The notes beneath the pieces were generated by a model. It saw nothing but the letters and a program-made list of their open reading frames with translations, did not search any database and had not been told where the DNA came from. Of a stretch of DNA of 11,922 nucleotides, positions 5,887 to 11,922 are shown piece by piece; position 1 is the first letter of the stretch, and the number at the start of each line of letters is the position of its first letter. Origin of the DNA: Candidatus Luteimonas excrementigallinarum (GTDB taxonomy: Bacteria > Pseudomonadota > Gammaproteobacteria > Xanthomonadales > Xanthomonadaceae); NCBI GenBank assembly GCA_019115725.1, contig DXCY01000281.1, positions 1 to 11,922 of the forward strand, read 5' to 3'. Made by a program: the position numbers and the translations under genes.

Positions 5887-6957
5887 ATGATGCGCACCGC
5901 TTCCACCCGCCTTTCCATGCTGCTGCTGGCCGCTGCGCTCGCCGCCTGCGGCGGCGCGGACCGGGCCCCGGCCGCGGCTCCGGTCGAAGGGCTGGAGACG
6001 TTCGTCGTCCAGGCCGGCGATGCCGGCTCCGGCCGTGCCTGGGACGGCGTGGTCGAGGCGGTGCTGCAGGCCACCCTGGCGGCCCAGACCGCCGGCCGGG
6101 TCGCCGAGGTCCCGCGGGATGTCGGCGACCACGTGCAGGCGGGCGAGCTGCTGGTGCGGCTGAGCGCGGTCGAGCAGCAGGCGGGCGTGGATGCCGCGCG
6201 CGCCGCGCTGCGGGCCGCTGAGGCCACCGCCGCGGAGGCCGAGTCCGACTACCGCCGCTACCAGGCCCTGGCGGGCGAGCGCTACGTGTCGCGCGCGCAG
6301 GTTGAACAGATGCAGGCCCGGCGCGACGCCGCGGTGGCCGCCCGCGAAGCCGCGCGCGCGCAGCTGGCCAGCGTCGGCCAGCAGGTCGATTACACGCAGG
6401 TCCGGGCGCCTTACGCAGGCGTCGTCGCCGCGCGCCTGGTGGAACCGGGCGAAAGCATCGGCGTCGGCCAGCCGCTGATGACGATCTACGCGCCCGACGC
6501 CCTGCGGATCGAAGTCAGCGTGCCGCAGTCGGACGCCGAAGCGATCCGCGCCTATCCGGCCGCCCGCGTGCGCCTTGGCGACGGGCGCGGGATCGATCCG
6601 GCCGGAGTGACCGTCTTCCCCGCCGCGGATGCAGCCAGCCACGCGGTGCGGATCCGCCTGGACCTGCCCGCGCTGGATCCTGTCCCGGCGCCCGGCACCA
6701 CGGCCAAGGTCGTGTTCGAAGCCGCGGCCGGGCCCGCGCTGCCGCGCATTCCCGAATCGGCGATCGCGGTGCGGGGCGAAATCAGCGCCGCATACGTGCT
6801 GGTCGACGGACGCCTGTCATTGCGCCAGCTCCGTCTTGGCCAGCGCGCGGGCGACAGCGTGGAAGTGATTGCCGGCCTTGCCCCTGGCGAAGCCGTCGCC
6901 GCCGACCCGGTGGCCGCACGCCAGGCGCTGGCGGCCGCCCGCCGGGAGGCCCGCTGA
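5887..6957 (+). CDS. RND efflux periplasmic adaptor (membrane fusion) lipoprotein
   Basis: A 356-residue HlyD/AcrA-type adaptor joining the RND pump to an outer-membrane channel. The N-terminus is a lipoprotein signal: hydrophobic run, then L18-A19-A20-C21, so the mature protein should be lipid-anchored at C21. Next come the first half of the lipoyl/barrel-sandwich domain (TAGRVAEVPRDVGDHVQAGELLVRL as the typical beta hairpin, about residues 76-100), an Ala/Glu/Arg-rich helical hairpin (about 105-160), the second lipoyl half (TQVRAPYAGVVAARLVEPGE, about 170-190), a beta-barrel and a membrane-proximal domain ending near IAGLAPGEAV. No outer-membrane factor gene is present, so a TolC-type channel elsewhere is implied. 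The stop is one base before the pump start. An ATG at 5890 is an equally possible start; only a weak AAGGG precedes either. Confidence 0.92.
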   Translation: MMRTASTRLSMLLLAAALAACGGADRAPAAAPVEGLETFVVQAGDAGSGRAWDGVVEAVLQATLAAQTAGRVAEVPRDVGDHVQAGELLVRLSAVEQQAGVDAARAALRAAEATAAEAESDYRRYQALAGERYVSRAQVEQMQARRDAAVAAREAARAQLASVGQQVDYTQVRAPYAGVVAARLVEPGESIGVGQPLMTIYAPDALRIEVSVPQSDAEAIRAYPAARVRLGDGRGIDPAGVTVFPAADAASHAVRIRLDLPALDPVPAPGTTAKVVFEAAAGPALPRIPESAIAVRGEISAAYVLVDGRLSLRQLRLGQRAGDSVEVIAGLAPGEAVAADPVAARQALAAARREAR

Positions 6958-6958
6958 C

Positions 6959-9900
6959 ATGGCCGAACGCCGCAGCCCCGGCCAGCGGCTGGGCCTGTCG
7001 GGGCGGATTGCCGCCACCTTCCAGGCCAACCCGCTGACTCCGATCCTGGCCTTGCTCGGCCTGCTGCTGGGCGTGGCCGCGGTGCTGGTCACCCCGCAGG
7101 AGGAAGAGCCGCAGATCGACGTCACCATGGCCAACGTCATCGTGCCCTTCCCCGGCGCCGACGCGCGCCAGGTCGAGCAGATGGTGGCCACGCCGCTGGA
7201 GCAGGTGCTCTCGGAGATCGAGGAGGTCAAGCACACCTACTCGGTCAGCCGCCCCGGGCTCGCGGTGGTGACGGTGGAATACGAGGTGGGTGTGCAGCGC
7301 CAGCCGGCGCTGGTGCGGCTGTACGACAAGGTGTTCTCGCACCAGGACTGGATGCCGCCGGGCCTTGGCATCGGCCAGCCGATCGTCAAGCCCAAGGGCA
7401 TCGACGACGTGCCGGTGATGGCGCTGACGCTGTGGACCGATGCGCCTGCCCTCGGCTCGCGCGAGCTGGCCGAAGTGGCGCACACGCTGGAAACCGAGCT
7501 CAGCCGCATCCCCGGCACCCGCGACGTGTTCACCATCGGTGCGCCCGAACGCGCGGTGATGGTCACCCTGGACCCGGCGCGGCTGGCCAGCCACGGGCTC
7601 ACCGTGGGCGATCTTTCGGGCGCGCTGCAGGCGGCGAACCTCGCCCGCCAGGCCGGCGAGCGCGTGGGCGCAGACGGCGTGGTGCCGGTCACCGCCGGCC
7701 GCTTCCTGGCCGACCGCGACGACGTCGCCGGCCTGGTGCTGGGCATCGCCGGCGGGCAGCCGGTGCGGCTGGAGGACGTGGCCACGGTGCGCGATGCGGC
7801 CGATGCGCCTTCAAGCTATGTCTGGCACGGCGCCCCGCCCGGGCGCGCCGGCCCGCAGGACGGCGTCGCGCCCGCGGTGACGCTGGCAATCGCCAAGAAG
7901 CCGGGCAGCAACGCGGTGGACATCACCCGCACCGCGCTGGAGCGCATCGAGGCCCTGCACGGCCAGGTGATCCCGGAGGGCGTGGAGGTCACCGTCACCC
8001 GCGACTACGGCCTGACCGCCAACGATAAGGCGCGCACCCTGATCAGCAAGCTGGTGTTCGCCACCGGCTCGGTGGTGCTGCTGGTGCTGTTCGCGCTCGG
8101 CCGGCGCGAGGCGCTGGTGATCGGCAGCGCGGTGGTGCTGACGCTGGCGACCACGCTGTTCGCGTCCTGGGCGATGGGCTTCACCCTCAACCGGGTGTCG
8201 CTGTTCGCGCTGATCTTCGCCATCGGCATCCTGGTCGATGACGCGATCGTGGTGGTCGAGAACATCCACCGCCACATGGCCGGCTCCAATGGAACGCGCA
8301 GTGGGAAAACGCTGCGCGAGGCGATCCCGCCGGCGGTGGACGAGGTCGGCGGGCCGACCATCCTCGCCACCTTCACCGTGATCGCGGCGCTGATGCCAAT
8401 GGCCTTCGTCAGCGGGCTGATGGGTCCGTACATGCGGCCGATCCCGGTCAACGCCTCGGTCGGCATGCTGCTCTCGCTGGTGATCGCGCTGGTGGTGACG
8501 CCGTGGCTGTCGCTGAAGCTGCTCAAGCGTCACGGTGGCGATACTGTGCACGCCGGATCGGAGGATGCGCGGGCCGTCGGGGGCGTAGCCCCGACCTACG
8601 GTGTCGGCGACACGAGCGGCGCGGACACGGTACACAGCCACGCCGCAGGCAGCATGGCCGCGCGCCTGCACGCGCTGTTCGAGCGGGTGATGACGCCGTT
8701 CCTGGATCCCGCCCGGGGCGGGCGCCGGCGCGGCCTGCTGTTTGCCGGCACCGCCGGCCTGGTGCTGCTGGCGGCGAGCCTGGCGGTGTTCCAGCTGGTG
8801 GTGCTGAAGATGCTGCCGTTCGACAACAAGTCCGAGCTGCAGGTGGTGGTGGACCTGCCCGAAGGCCGCACGCTGGAAGACACCGCCGCGCTGCTGACGG
8901 AGCTGACCGCGGCGCTGGAGCAGGTGCCCGAGGTGCGCGACTGGCAGGCCTACGCCGGCACCGCCGCGCCGATCAACTTCAACGGCCTGGTGCGCCAGTA
9001 CGACCTGCGCGCCGGCGCCAACGTGGGCGACCTGCAGGTGAACCTGGTCGACCGCCGCGAGCGCAGCCGCAAGAGCCACGACATCGCCGTCGCCCTGCGT
9101 CCGGAGCTGGCGGCTATCGGCCACGCCCACGGCGCCTCGGTGAAAGTGGTCGAGGTGCCGCCCGGCCCGCCGGTGCTCTCGCCGATCGTGGCCGAGGTCT
9201 ATGGCCCGGACTACGCGGCCCAGCGCCGGATCGGGCGGGCGCTGGAACAACGCTTCCTCGCCACCGACGGCATCGTCGACGTGGACACGAGCGTGGAGGC
9301 CGACGCCGTGCGCGAGGTGCTGGTCATCGACCGCGACCGCGCCGCGCGCTTGGGCGTGTCGCAGGCGGACATTGCCGACACCATCGCCGCCGGCCTGGCC
9401 GGGCACGACGCCACCCACGTCATCGACCATTTTTCCAAGTACCCGCGCCCCGTGCGCCTGCGCCTGCCGGTCGCCGACCAGGCCACCACCGCCGGCGTGC
9501 TTGCCCTGCGCGTGCGCGGCGGCAATGGCCAGCTCGTACCGCTGTCGGAACTGGTCGAAGTGCGGCAGGCAGGCTGGGACGGCGCCATCCACCACAAGGA
9601 CCTGCTGCCAGTGGTGTACGTGATGGGCGACGAGAGCAGCCACATCGACAGCCCGCTGTACGGCATGTTCAACCTGGTCGGCCAGGTTTCGGACAACCTG
9701 GTCGAAGGCCATGAACTGTCGCAGCACTACATCGCCCAGCCCGCCGACACCGCGGGATTCGCGATCAAGTGGGACGGCGAGTGGCAGATCACCTATGAAA
9801 CCTTCCGCGACATGGGCATCGCCTACGCCGTCGGCCTGGTGCTGATCTACCTGCTGGTGGTGGCGTGGTTCCGCAACTACGTGGTGCCGCTGGTGATCAT

Positions 9901-10306
9901 GGCGCCGATCCCGCTGACCGTGATCGGGGTGATGCCCGGCCACGCGCTGCTGGGCATGCAGTTCACCGCCACCAGCATGATCGGCATGATCGCGTTGGCC
10001 GGGATCATCGTGCGCAACTCGATCCTGCTGGTGGACTTCATCAACCACGAGCTGGCCCGCGGGCGGGCGCCGGCGCAGGCGGTGCTCGACGCCTGCGCGG
10101 TGCGCGCCCAGCCGATCGCGCTGACCGCGCTGGCGGCCATGGCCGGCGCGTTCTTCATCCTCGACGACCCGATCTTCAACGGCCTGGCGATTTCGCTGAT
10201 CTTCGGCATCCTGGTCTCCACCGTGCTGACCCTGGTCATCATTCCGCTGCTCTACTTCGCGCTGATCACCCGCAGGGGTCCGGCGCCGCAGGAGGTCACG
10301 CCATGA
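6959..10306 (+). CDS. RND efflux transporter permease (HAE-1/AcrB-like group)
   Basis: A 1115-residue inner-membrane proton-driven pump with the duplicated RND layout. The first membrane helix is near residues 27-46, followed by the TPQEEEPQIDV motif, the large periplasmic loop, then TM2-TM6 with the proton-relay pair D427-D428 (ILVDDAIVVVENI) in TM4. The second half starts with TM7 (about residues 586-606), a second periplasmic loop and TM8-TM12. In TM10 the segment IIVRNSILLVDF carries R1019 where AcrB has its relay Lys940. The substrate is not predictable; linkage to a sulfide-sensor-type repressor and an SQR-like enzyme suggests sulfur or thiol compounds rather than a classical antibiotic. 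The start is the ATG at 6959, with GGGAGG at 6944-6949, one base after the adaptor stop; upstream in-frame starts lie inside the adaptor gene. About 40 unusual residues (roughly 525-565) between TM6 and TM7 include a REP-like hairpin. Confidence 0.95.
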   Translation: MAERRSPGQRLGLSGRIAATFQANPLTPILALLGLLLGVAAVLVTPQEEEPQIDVTMANVIVPFPGADARQVEQMVATPLEQVLSEIEEVKHTYSVSRPGLAVVTVEYEVGVQRQPALVRLYDKVFSHQDWMPPGLGIGQPIVKPKGIDDVPVMALTLWTDAPALGSRELAEVAHTLETELSRIPGTRDVFTIGAPERAVMVTLDPARLASHGLTVGDLSGALQAANLARQAGERVGADGVVPVTAGRFLADRDDVAGLVLGIAGGQPVRLEDVATVRDAADAPSSYVWHGAPPGRAGPQDGVAPAVTLAIAKKPGSNAVDITRTALERIEALHGQVIPEGVEVTVTRDYGLTANDKARTLISKLVFATGSVVLLVLFALGRREALVIGSAVVLTLATTLFASWAMGFTLNRVSLFALIFAIGILVDDAIVVVENIHRHMAGSNGTRSGKTLREAIPPAVDEVGGPTILATFTVIAALMPMAFVSGLMGPYMRPIPVNASVGMLLSLVIALVVTPWLSLKLLKRHGGDTVHAGSEDARAVGGVAPTYGVGDTSGADTVHSHAAGSMAARLHALFERVMTPFLDPARGGRRRGLLFAGTAGLVLLAASLAVFQLVVLKMLPFDNKSELQVVVDLPEGRTLEDTAALLTELTAALEQVPEVRDWQAYAGTAAPINFNGLVRQYDLRAGANVGDLQVNLVDRRERSRKSHDIAVALRPELAAIGHAHGASVKVVEVPPGPPVLSPIVAEVYGPDYAAQRRIGRALEQRFLATDGIVDVDTSVEADAVREVLVIDRDRAARLGVSQADIADTIAAGLAGHDATHVIDHFSKYPRPVRLRLPVADQATTAGVLALRVRGGNGQLVPLSELVEVRQAGWDGAIHHKDLLPVVYVMGDESSHIDSPLYGMFNLVGQVSDNLVEGHELSQHYIAQPADTAGFAIKWDGEWQITYETFRDMGIAYAVGLVLIYLLVVAWFRNYVVPLVIMAPIPLTVIGVMPGHALLGMQFTATSMIGMIALAGIIVRNSILLVDFINHELARGRAPAQAVLDACAVRAQPIALTALAAMAGAFFILDDPIFNGLAISLIFGILVSTVLTLVIIPLLYFALITRRGPAPQEVTP
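8576..8599 (-). repeat. REP-like palindrome with GTAG head, inside the RND permease gene
   Basis: Read on the minus strand, GTAG is followed directly by GTCGGGG, loop CTACGC and CCCCGAC: a perfect 7-bp stem with a 6-base loop. A GTAG head abutting a hairpin is the layout of REP elements mobilised by RAYT transposases in Stenotrophomonas and relatives, normally between genes. Here it is translated in frame as permease residues 540-547 (VGGVAPTY) in a loop between TM6 and TM7. A second small hairpin, GTGTC-GGC-GACAC (8601-8613), follows. A chance GC-rich palindrome remains possible; a genome count of the motif would decide. Confidence 0.55.
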
Positions 10307-11430
10307 AGCACATCGTCATCCTTGGCAGCGGCTTTGCCGCGCTGTCCACGGTCCGCCGGCTACGTCGCGAAGGCGTGCCCAACCCGATCACCGTGGTCTC
10401 GCCACGCTGCGAGCTGGTGTACCTGCCCAGCCTGATCTGGGTGCCCTCGGGCAAGCGCAGCGGGGACGAGCTGCGGGTGCCGCTGGCCCGCTTCTTCGAG
10501 CGCGAGCGGGTGAACTGGATGCAGGGCAGCGTGCAGCAGGTGCTAGGAGGCGGGCGCCGCGTGATCACCGACTCCGGGGCGCTGGACAATGACTTCCTGG
10601 TGGTCGCCACCGGCGGGCGCTACCTGCGCCGTCTGCCCGGGATCGAGCACGCGATCATCCCCTGCGAGGGCATTGCCCAGGCCGAAACGATCCGCGACCG
10701 GCTCGCGGCCATGGACGGTGGCACCATCGCGGTCGGCTTCGCCACCAATCCGTCCGAGCCGGGCGCGGTACGCGGCGGGCCGATGTTCGAGTTCCTGTTC
10801 GGTATCGACACCCTGCTGCGCCGCCAGGGCCGGCGCGAGCGCTTCAAGCTGGTGTTCTTCAACCCCTCCGAACAGCCCGGCCAGCGCCTGGGGCCCGCCG
10901 CGGTCGGCACCATGCTGGAACGCATGCGGGCGCTTGGTATCGAGACCCATCTTGGCCACAAGCCGCTGGCGTTTACCCCCGGCCGCGTGGAGACCGAAGG
11001 CGGCGGCTTCGACGCCGACCTGATCCTGTTCATGCCAGGCCTCACCGGCCCGACCTGGCTGGAGGGCGGCGAGCTGCCGCTGTCGGAAGGCGGTTTCATC
11101 GCCGCCGAAGCCACCTGCATGGTGCGCGGGATGGAGCGCACTTACGTGGCCGGCGACGCCGGCAGCTACCCCGGCCCGGACTGGATGGCCAAGCAGGCCC
11201 ACCAGGCCGACCTGCAGGCCGCGGCGGTGGCGCGCAATATCGCCGCCGAACTGCGCGGGGCGCCTGCGACCCATGGTTTCAGGACCGAACTGGCCTGCAT
11301 CGTCGACACCCTCGACGCCGGCATGCTGGTCTGGCGCCGCGGGCGGCGGAACCTCGCGTTGCCGCGCACGCGCGCCTTCCACTGGCTCAAACGGCGCTTC
11401 GAGGCGCGCTACCTGAAGGCATACCGGTAG
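10303..11430 (+). CDS. FAD-dependent oxidoreductase, sulfide:quinone oxidoreductase-like
   Basis: A 375-residue flavoprotein with an N-terminal dinucleotide fold (IVILGSGFAALST, residues 4-16), the VVATGGRYLRRLPG segment (about 100-113) and a C-terminal FAD motif TYVAGDAGSYPGPDWM. This is the layout of SQR/NDH-2-type enzymes, which pass electrons from sulfide or NADH to quinone. The C-terminus ends in a basic-aromatic helix (FHWLKRRFEARYLKAYR) like the membrane-association tail of SQRs. Cysteines are C36, C121, C272 and C332. C332 (ELACIVDTLDAG) sits about where SQRs carry their C-terminal redox cysteine, and C121 may match the early one. At the central SQR cysteine position the sequence reads ATNPSEPGAVRGGPMFEF with no Cys. 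It may therefore use another sulfur substrate or mechanism. The start is the ATG at 10303, overlapping the pump stop as ATGA, with GGAGG at 10291-10295. A longer in-frame extension upstream is only a shadow of the pump gene. Last gene of the rightward operon. Confidence 0.85.
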   Translation: MKHIVILGSGFAALSTVRRLRREGVPNPITVVSPRCELVYLPSLIWVPSGKRSGDELRVPLARFFERERVNWMQGSVQQVLGGGRRVITDSGALDNDFLVVATGGRYLRRLPGIEHAIIPCEGIAQAETIRDRLAAMDGGTIAVGFATNPSEPGAVRGGPMFEFLFGIDTLLRRQGRRERFKLVFFNPSEQPGQRLGPAAVGTMLERMRALGIETHLGHKPLAFTPGRVETEGGGFDADLILFMPGLTGPTWLEGGELPLSEGGFIAAEATCMVRGMERTYVAGDAGSYPGPDWMAKQAHQADLQAAAVARNIAAELRGAPATHGFRTELACIVDTLDAGMLVWRRGRRNLALPRTRAFHWLKRRFEARYLKAYR

Positions 11431-11478
11431 CCGCTCCAGGTCCAGCGGGTGCTGGGGTTGAACGCCGGGACCGCTCGA

Positions 11479-11494
11479 TATAACCTATGTTATA
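11479..11494. promoter_or_regulatory. Palindrome and probable promoter/operator of the toxin-antitoxin pair
   Basis: TATAAC-CTAT-GTTATA is a perfect 6-bp inverted repeat in an AT-rich patch 24 bases before the antitoxin ATG. It overlaps possible -10 sequences (TATAAC at 11479 or 11491, TAACCT at 11481). A TTGAAC at 11458-11463 could be the -35, at 15-17 bases from the upstream -10 choices. AbrB/MazE-type antitoxins usually repress their own promoter through such palindromes. The rest of the 87-base gap after the flavoprotein gene holds only a weak 5-bp inverted repeat (11431-11448, no T-run), so no terminator is called. Confidence 0.55.
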
Positions 11495-11517
11495 ACAATC
11501 ACAGCCAGAACCAGCCC

Positions 11518-11739
11518 ATGAAACTCAAGATCACCACCGTCGGCAATTCCGCCGGGATCATCCTGCCCAAGGAGCTGCTCGCCCGCCTGCGCCTGCAAAA
11601 GGGCGACGAGCTGTTCGCACTGGAAACGCCGGACGGCATCAAGCTGACCGCGTTCGATCCGGCCCTGGCTGAGCAGATGGAGGTCGCCGAGCGGATCATG
11701 CGCGAGGACCGTGCTGTGCTGCGCAAGCTCGCGCAATAG
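11518..11739 (+). CDS. AbrB/MazE/SpoVT-type antitoxin
   Basis: A 73-residue protein. Residues 1-48 form a swapped-hairpin AbrB/MazE DNA-binding domain (LKITTVGNSAGIILPKELLARLRLQKGDELF), with the family's VGNSxGIxLPKxLL motif complete. The charged helical C-terminus (AEQMEVAERIMREDRAVLRKLAQ) is the likely toxin-binding tail. Expected to neutralise the Doc toxin encoded next and to repress the shared promoter with it. The ATG at 11518 is chosen because the domain consensus begins there; an upstream in-frame GTG at 11449 would run through the palindrome. The ribosome site is poor (no clear GGAG in CAGAACCAGCCC), unlike that of the toxin. The leader may be only about 15 bases. Confidence 0.92.
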   Translation: MKLKITTVGNSAGIILPKELLARLRLQKGDELFALETPDGIKLTAFDPALAEQMEVAERIMREDRAVLRKLAQ

Positions 11740-11748
11740 GAGGCGGCC

Positions 11749-11922
11749 ATGATCAGATGGATAGAAAAGCCGTTTGCGCTCGCCATCCACGATCGCCAGC
11801 TCAGCGAGCACGGCGGCAGTGCCGGAGTGCGCGATGAATCCCTGCTTGATTCCGCACTCGCCCGGCCGCAACAGCTGTATGCATATGGTCATCCGCCGCC
11901 CGATCTCGCCGACCTGGCGGCG
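11749..11922 (+). CDS. doc: Doc-type (death-on-curing, Fic-fold) toxin, N-terminal part
   Basis: The frame is open from the ATG at 11749 to the window end, giving 58 residues of an expected 120-130. Residues 1-58 include AIHDRQLSEHGGSAGVRDE and LLDSALARPQQLYAYG, the N-terminal signature of the Doc family, whose P1 member phosphorylates EF-Tu and stops translation. The catalytic HPFxDGNK-type Fic motif would lie beyond the edge, so intactness cannot be judged. AGGAGG at 11738-11743 overlaps the antitoxin stop codon, so translation is coupled. Pairing of a Doc toxin with an AbrB-type rather than a Phd-type antitoxin is a known variant. Chromosomal or on a mobile island is undetermined. Confidence 0.9.
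   Translation, partial: MIRWIEKPFALAIHDRQLSEHGGSAGVRDESLLDSALARPQQLYAYGHPPPDLADLAA

Noticed and set aside
6869..6958. Upstream in-frame extension of the RND permease into the adaptor gene
   Set aside because: The ATG at 6959 has GGGAGG at good spacing and directly follows the adaptor stop. The extra residues are Pro/Arg-rich and unlike an RND N-terminus.
7811..10048. 745-codon open frame on the minus strand opposite the RND permease
   Set aside because: It is His/Asp/Gln/Arg-rich with no domain and is antisense to a complete RND pump.
11431..11448. Inverted repeat CCGCT-N8-AGCGG after the flavoprotein gene as a terminator
   Set aside because: The stem is only five base pairs with no T-run. 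It is too weak to call.

Overview
The window is high-GC DNA with tightly packed, translationally coupled genes. It looks like a gammaproteobacterium, most likely of the Xanthomonadaceae/Lysobacteraceae type. The grounds are base composition, codon use and one REP-like hairpin with the GTAG head known from Stenotrophomonas and relatives. The family assignment is an inference from style, not from a marker gene.

Left part (1-4150, minus strand): a ttrB-ttrC-ttrA operon for tetrathionate respiration, in the same gene order as in Salmonella. TtrB (four 4Fe-4S motifs) and TtrC (NrfD-type quinol oxidase) are complete. TtrA (molybdopterin catalytic subunit) runs off the left edge after 709 residues. 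Upstream of ttrB is a perfect FNR/ANR box (TTGAT-TTGA-ATCAA) placed about 41 bp before a predicted start site with a GATAAT -10, which is class II FNR-activator geometry. A 10-bp imperfect inverted repeat lies just upstream of it. No ttrRS two-component genes are visible.

Middle part (4153-11430): a divergent locus around an ArsR-family repressor of the BigR/SqrR/YgaV (sulfide/persulfide-sensing) type. Leftward lie arsR, a class I SAM methyltransferase and an AhpD-like carboxymuconolactone decarboxylase-family protein. Rightward lie a small DUF2892 membrane protein, an RND periplasmic adaptor lipoprotein, a 1115-residue RND pump and a sulfide:quinone-oxidoreductase-like flavoprotein. Stop and start codons overlap or nearly touch within both arms. 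The two arms share about 40 bp of promoter/operator DNA with back-to-back TTGAC elements. I infer a reactive-sulfur or thiol-stress module: sense, oxidise, export and detoxify. Its position beside tetrathionate reductase, which makes thiosulfate, fits a sulfur theme. This is the best candidate here for a poorly described system.

Right edge (11431-11922, plus strand): a toxin-antitoxin pair made of an AbrB/MazE-type antitoxin and a Doc (death-on-curing, Fic-fold) toxin cut off by the window end, preceded by a small palindrome that is probably the autoregulatory operator.

There is no tRNA, rRNA, CRISPR array or insertion sequence that I can recognise. No gene-free stretch exceeds about 150 bases.
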